From Heliocidaris erythrogramma (lineage: Eukaryota > Echinodermata > Echinoidea > Camarodonta > Echinometridae): a DNA stretch of 64,000 bases. Positions 63,401 to 64,000 of the stretch are shown piece by piece. Below the pieces are notes generated by a model, which saw nothing but the letters and a program-made list of their open reading frames with translations, had not been told where the DNA came from and made no database searches. The translations under genes and the position numbers were made by a program. Positions within the stretch are counted from its first letter, which is position 1. Each line of letters starts with the position of its first letter. The DNA lies in contig CM046855.1 in assembly GCA_025617745.1 (NCBI GenBank), forward strand, positions 13,857,880 through 13,921,879, in the 5' to 3' direction.

Positions 63401-64000
63401 CGCTTCAAATGGATCTAGCATAATTTTTCTCAATTTAGCATAATTTGGGACGAGATTTGGCATAATTCCGATTTTTAGCTGTGGCAACACTGCCGGGGAT
63501 CGACCCACGATCTTTGCATTTCCAGTCAAATGTTTTTAACCACTCGACTACGACACCTCTACAATCTATAGATCGTGTTAGGTTCTTACAAATATACATG
63601 TTGACATTTCTGGAGGAAGTGGTATTAAAAAAAAGGGGGAGGACCCCCTTAGGTTATTAGGTTAAAATGGTTTTTGTACGTGACTGCTAAGAAAGCAGGA
63701 GTATGCTTGTAAGCAACCAGAAGACCGAAGGCTTTAAGTCCTTTCCGAGGGACTTCGTAATGAGGATAAATGCCTTACCAAAGGGCACTAGCGCATCCAC
63801 TTGGTTTCGAAACCGGGTCCCCCCCCCCCCCCCCCAGTTATCAGACTTCTGCTCTACCACTATATATACCATTATTTGAGTAATGATACTAAAGAATATA
63901 CATGTAGTATTAGAGTCATACGTTGCTTTTTGTTTCTTTCCACAAGTAAGCACCGTTTTTAATTTCATTGCCATAGGCTACTACTGATCTATACGGAAAT
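23788..64000 (+). CDS. PCSK2: Neuroendocrine prohormone convertase 2 (PC2), 3'-partial, 9 exons
   Basis: A calcium-dependent subtilisin/kexin-type protease that cuts neuropeptide and hormone precursors at dibasic sites in regulated secretory granules. Exons: 23788-23964, 35884-36009, 50941-51117, 55328-55436, 56291-56405, 57318-57406, 60695-60870, 62669-62887, 63977-64000 (continues). Phases all agree; 404 residues. Seen: hydrophobic signal segment (about 11-26), prodomain with an Arg5 run (R83-R87) and primary site R-V-K-R116/G117, catalytic Asp195 in IMDDG, catalytic His236 in HGTRCAGE. Asp338 in VWASGDGG replaces the oxyanion-hole Asn of furin and PC1, a PC2 hallmark. The catalytic Ser, P domain and C terminus lie beyond the window. 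Unusual: about 20 extra residues between the primary cleavage site and [11 protein letters not shown]2 normally needs the 7B2 chaperone; no 7B2 gene is in this window. Alternatives (PC1, furin) are disfavoured by Asp338. Confidence 0.96.
24838..25145. repeat. (CT)n(CA)n ... (CA)n(CT)n block around GTCCTCGGAC-rich core
   Basis: A CT run then CA run (24838-24897), a ~190-base core, then a CA run and CT run (about 25087-25145). The core repeats variants of ccgaggac...attgtt and tcctcggac (palindromic GTCCGAGGAC) about five times. Confidence 0.8.
26478..26640. mobile_element. 163-bp MITE with GGCGGATC termini and 8-bp TSD
   Basis: Begins caggggcggatccagg and ends tagatccgccactg. Flanks gtcagcat (26470-26477) and gtcaacat (26641-26648) agree at 7 of 8 bases, consistent with a hAT-type 8-bp duplication. 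The interior carries a G10 run. Confidence 0.8.
27171..27241 (+). repeat. tRNA-like sequence (tRNA pseudogene or SINE head)
   Basis: 71 nt with a perfect 7-bp acceptor stem ATATGGG/CCCATAT and box B GGTTCGAATCT. The anticodon arm CTCAA/TTGAG leaves an 8-base loop and the T stem has a mismatch, so a functional tRNA is unlikely. Confidence 0.4.
27676..27736. repeat. (TTTG)n microsatellite
   Basis: Repeats of tttg with an internal T8, just before the repeat-like sequence acaagataacaagagaacgg. Confidence 0.95.
28090..28530. other. CpG-rich block in PCSK2 intron 1
   Basis: Locally rich in CpG, with the 12-base palindrome cactcgcgagtg near 28382-28393 and repeated gagtgagt. It could be an alternative promoter/first exon or the 5' part of a mobile element; no open frame with recognisable protein. 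Confidence 0.3.
28665..28837. mobile_element. 173-bp MITE with CCAAGGCCGTACGCAG termini and 6-bp TSD
   Basis: Exact 16-bp inverted termini (28665-28680 and 28822-28837), flanked by ACTGAA at 28659-28664 and 28838-28843. The interior is largely a G15 run and a C16 run facing each other, so the element could form a G:C hairpin. Confidence 0.88.
29800..29882 (+). repeat. SINE 3' tail with GGCGCTATATAA and (TTA)n
   Basis: gccttgaacactccgcagag, tggatttggcgctatataag, then twelve or so TTA units. The same tail order is seen at 55780-55890. Confidence 0.7.
29922..30045. repeat. Short inverted-repeat element
   Basis: acgttagggggaatcc at 29922-29937 is complemented by ggattccccctaacg at 30031-30045. 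No flanking duplication identified. Confidence 0.6.
34414..34435. repeat. C22 homopolymer
   Basis: An uninterrupted run of 22 C. Comparable runs occur at 12671-12690 (C20), 30100-30115, 59763-59779 and 63819-63835. Confidence 0.95.
35884..36009 (+). CDS. PCSK2: PCSK2 exon 2: prodomain with Arg-rich internal site
   Basis: Acceptor ctcgtatag, donor CCT ATG|gtaaaa (a weak donor, no G at +5), 42 codons, phase 0 both ends. Encodes [11 protein letters not shown], then [10 protein letters not shown], the counterpart of the secondary internal cleavage site KRRR-S in vertebrate PC2 prodomains, and LLEQDPM. Confidence 0.92.
40519..41168. repeat. Tandem repeat, 3 units of about 200-223 bp
   Basis: Units start near 40533, 40756 and 40969 with tagattt(c/g)gacaatg. 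Each contains cagtgcagggccttctcatt, agcagcc(a/t)tcaggattaag and ctaatgcgttttgtttatt. Units 2 and 3 are nearly identical and unit 1 is more diverged. Confidence 0.93.
44622..44891. mobile_element. 270-bp GC-rich MITE with TTAA target (piggyBac-like)
   Basis: tttaaagggatac at 44622-44634 is the exact reverse complement of gtatccctttaaa at 44879-44891. TTAA sits at both edges (44623-44626, 44887-44890), the target of piggyBac-type transposases. The interior is clearly GC-richer than the intron around it. Open frames here lack domains. Confidence 0.78.
48340..48485. repeat. (GA)n-rich tract
   Basis: About 145 bases of imperfect GAGA with interspersed gacagacaga and gatagata. Confidence 0.95.
50941..51117 (+). 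CDS. PCSK2: PCSK2 exon 3: primary cleavage site and extended linker
   Basis: Acceptor tatatag, donor ATT|gtaagt, 59 codons. [15 protein letters not shown] ends in the primary site RVKR (residues 113-116). The linker [15 protein letters not shown], then [18 protein letters not shown], precedes NDPLLSKQW. The linker is longer and more Lys/Pro/Glu-rich than in vertebrate PC2. Confidence 0.94.
51118..55327. other. PCSK2 intron 3 (4.2 kb)
   Basis: Contains a (GA)n run near 52061-52080, a C-rich run near 52450-52468, and the TA-flanked element at 52892-53451. No other exon recognised. Confidence 0.7.
52892..53451. mobile_element. 560-bp Tc1/mariner-type MITE
   Basis: Ends CAGGGTTGGAAAAAAGTTTG and its reverse complement, flanked by TA at 52890-52891 and 53452-53453. 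A 64-codon open frame on the minus strand inside shows no transposase motif that I can see. Confidence 0.88.
55328..55436 (+). CDS. PCSK2: PCSK2 exon 4: catalytic Asp
   Basis: Acceptor tttacag, donor GAT GAT G|gtaaga (phase 1). Encodes [19 protein letters not shown] then [16 protein letters not shown]; Asp195 is the first charge-relay residue. Its short length hides it among stop-rich frames. Confidence 0.95.
55590..55890 (+). repeat. SINE body and tail, 5' truncated
   Basis: (ACT)n/(AAT)n start, then ccttggcaagacattaat, gggtacctggtaggaattta, gcagctgggctaaagccagg, gcgccttgaacaccctatgg, gtgcgcaatataaat, and a (TTA)n tail. It shares the tail structure with 29800-29882 and the aagacatt segment with the SINE at 19141-19421. 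The tRNA head is missing. Confidence 0.65.
55925..56148. repeat. MITE family B, full copy
   Basis: Ends gacctgttcacaaa and tttgtgaacaggtc, flanked by TA (55923-55924 and 56149-56150). The terminal complementarity extends to about 27 bases with a few mismatches. A second, shorter copy is at 61920-62055. Confidence 0.85.
56291..56405 (+). CDS. PCSK2: PCSK2 exon 5: catalytic domain
   Basis: Acceptor cctatcag, donor AAC AG|gtaaga (phase 1 in, phase 2 out). Encodes [20 protein letters not shown] then [18 protein letters not shown], almost identical in pattern to vertebrate PC2. Confidence 0.95.
56866..56930. repeat. C-run followed by A-rich (AAAAAC)n
   Basis: A C run of about 14 bases followed by A14 and several aaaaac units; low-complexity sequence in intron 5. 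Confidence 0.95.
57318..57406 (+). CDS. PCSK2: PCSK2 exon 6: catalytic His
   Basis: Acceptor gtacacag, donor GCA G|gtatag. Encodes [20 protein letters not shown] then [11 protein letters not shown]; His236 is the second charge-relay residue. The exon is GC-rich compared with its flanking introns. Confidence 0.95.
58590..59244. mobile_element. 655-bp element with GCCGTATTCTGAACTATG termini
   Basis: gccgtattctgaactatgtt at the left and aacatagttttcagaatacggc at the right. Internal copies of the same motif (ggtattctgaaacctctttt, catagttttcagaatacc) give a second, inner inverted repeat. No coding capacity recognised. Confidence 0.8.
59533..59806. mobile_element. 274-bp element with GGCGTATCCAGG termini and 5-bp TSD
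   Basis: caggggcgtatccagg at the left and cctggatacgccactg at the right, flanked by ATTTA at 59528-59532 and 59807-59811. Contains a G run near one end and a C17 run near the other. Its ends resemble those of the 26478-26640 element, so they may be related. Confidence 0.82.
60695..60870 (+). CDS. PCSK2: PCSK2 exon 7: substrate-binding region
   Basis: Acceptor ttgttag, donor AAC AAC|gtatgt. Encodes [20 protein letters not shown] then [20 protein letters not shown] and [18 protein letters not shown]. The SASWGP-x-DNGK motif is the convertase S1-pocket signature. Confidence 0.96.
61605..61676 (+). repeat. tRNA-like sequence inside the 1352-bp element
   Basis: 72 nt with acceptor strands TCTCTGT/GCAGAGG (two wobble pairs), a D-arm-like ggcgcaatcggataa and box B GAGTTCGAATC. 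The D arm region has extra bases and the T stem one mismatch, so it is probably a SINE head or tRNA pseudogene. It sits in the loop of a hairpin whose arms include 61501-61525 and 61784-61809. Confidence 0.4.
61812..62198. mobile_element. Nested 387-bp element with CGGCCGGTGTAGCGGCA termini
   Basis: 61812-61833 and 62177-62198 are reverse complements over 22 bases with one mismatch. The motif atctgccggcgga recurs inside. Its middle is occupied by a MITE family B copy. Confidence 0.8.
61920..62055. repeat. MITE family B, internally deleted copy
   Basis: Matches the right ~130 bases of 55925-56148 (aacaagtaat...cagttcattcattaataacag...caggtc), keeping only GAC of the left end. Flanked by TA at 61918-61919 and 62056-62057. 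Confidence 0.85.
62669..62887 (+). CDS. PCSK2: PCSK2 exon 8: oxyanion-hole region
   Basis: Acceptor ctgttcag, donor GGC GTA|gtaagt, 73 codons. Contains [20 protein letters not shown]; Asp338 at the oxyanion position is specific to PC2. Continues with [20 protein letters not shown] and [20 protein letters not shown]. Confidence 0.97.
62935..63563 (-). repeat. tRNA-derived SINE split by a hAT MITE
   Basis: On the minus strand, head 63563-63501 (ggtgtcgtagtcgagtggtt, box B gggtcgatccc) continues after the inserted element into gtacggcacttctgccttga and an A/T-rich body. The head matches the degenerate one at 8237-8320. Confidence 0.6.
63056..63492. mobile_element. 437-bp hAT-type MITE with exact 8-bp TSD
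   Basis: Ends caaggttgccaca and tgtggcaacactg; the right end reversed is CAGTGTTGCCACA, the classic hAT terminus. CCGGGGAT flanks both sides (63048-63055, 63493-63500). The interior has a tandem duplication of gctgaggacc(T)n...cttgtcagagaattttggac with T runs of about 10 and 22. Confidence 0.9.
63977..64000 (+). CDS. PCSK2: PCSK2 exon 9 (start only, cut by window end)
   Basis: Acceptor gccatag then GCT ACT ACT GAT CTA TAC GGA AAT = ATTDLYGN. This continues EAGV from exon 8 in phase 0 and matches the TTDLYGNC segment of convertases. The catalytic Ser should be a little further on, outside the window. Confidence 0.9.

Overview
This window is animal nuclear DNA, most likely from a marine deuterostome and probably an echinoderm such as a sea urchin. 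It is AT-rich. It holds two multi-exon genes with canonical GT/AG introns, long non-coding stretches, many short inverted-repeat transposons, tRNA-derived SINEs with a GCGC(T/A)ATATAA plus (TTA)n tail, and homopolymeric C/G runs of 10-22 bases. The organism call is inference from repeat style and protein similarity; no species marker is present.

Left part (about 0.47-13.1 kb, + strand): an SLC13-family sodium-coupled di/tricarboxylate transporter. I could chain twelve exons with matching splice phases into 592 residues ending at a stop. One 68-nt exon at 3009-3076 is recovered only through the phase match. The N-terminal exon(s) lie upstream of the window. Both copies of the SNT motif that binds sodium and substrate are altered (Cys-Ser-Ala and Ala-Asn-Pro), although the rest of the transporter is well conserved.

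Middle (13.1-23.8 kb): intergenic DNA with no gene I can support. It holds a 784-bp palindromic Tc1/mariner-type foldback element, a full-length copy of a MITE family that is also present inside the SLC13 gene, a tRNA-derived SINE, and a 487-bp MITE with TA duplications. Just upstream of the next gene are a YY1-like motif, a CRE-like motif and a palindromic double CCAAT box, a plausible proximal promoter.

Right part (23.8 kb to the window end, + strand): a PC2-type prohormone convertase (PCSK2). Nine coding exons give 404 residues: signal peptide, prodomain with two basic cleavage sites, catalytic Asp and His, and the Asp at the oxyanion-hole position that sets PC2 apart from furin and PC1. 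The ninth exon is cut by the window end, so the catalytic Ser and the P domain are outside. Introns 1 and 2 are very long (11.9 and 14.9 kb). The segment after the primary cleavage site is about 20 residues longer than in vertebrate PC2.

The two genes have no evident functional link: one moves carboxylates or related anions across a membrane, the other processes neuropeptide precursors in secretory granules. The other main content is repeat biology: at least three cases of elements nested inside other elements, several with readable target-site duplications (8 bp, 6 bp, 5 bp, TTAA or TA).
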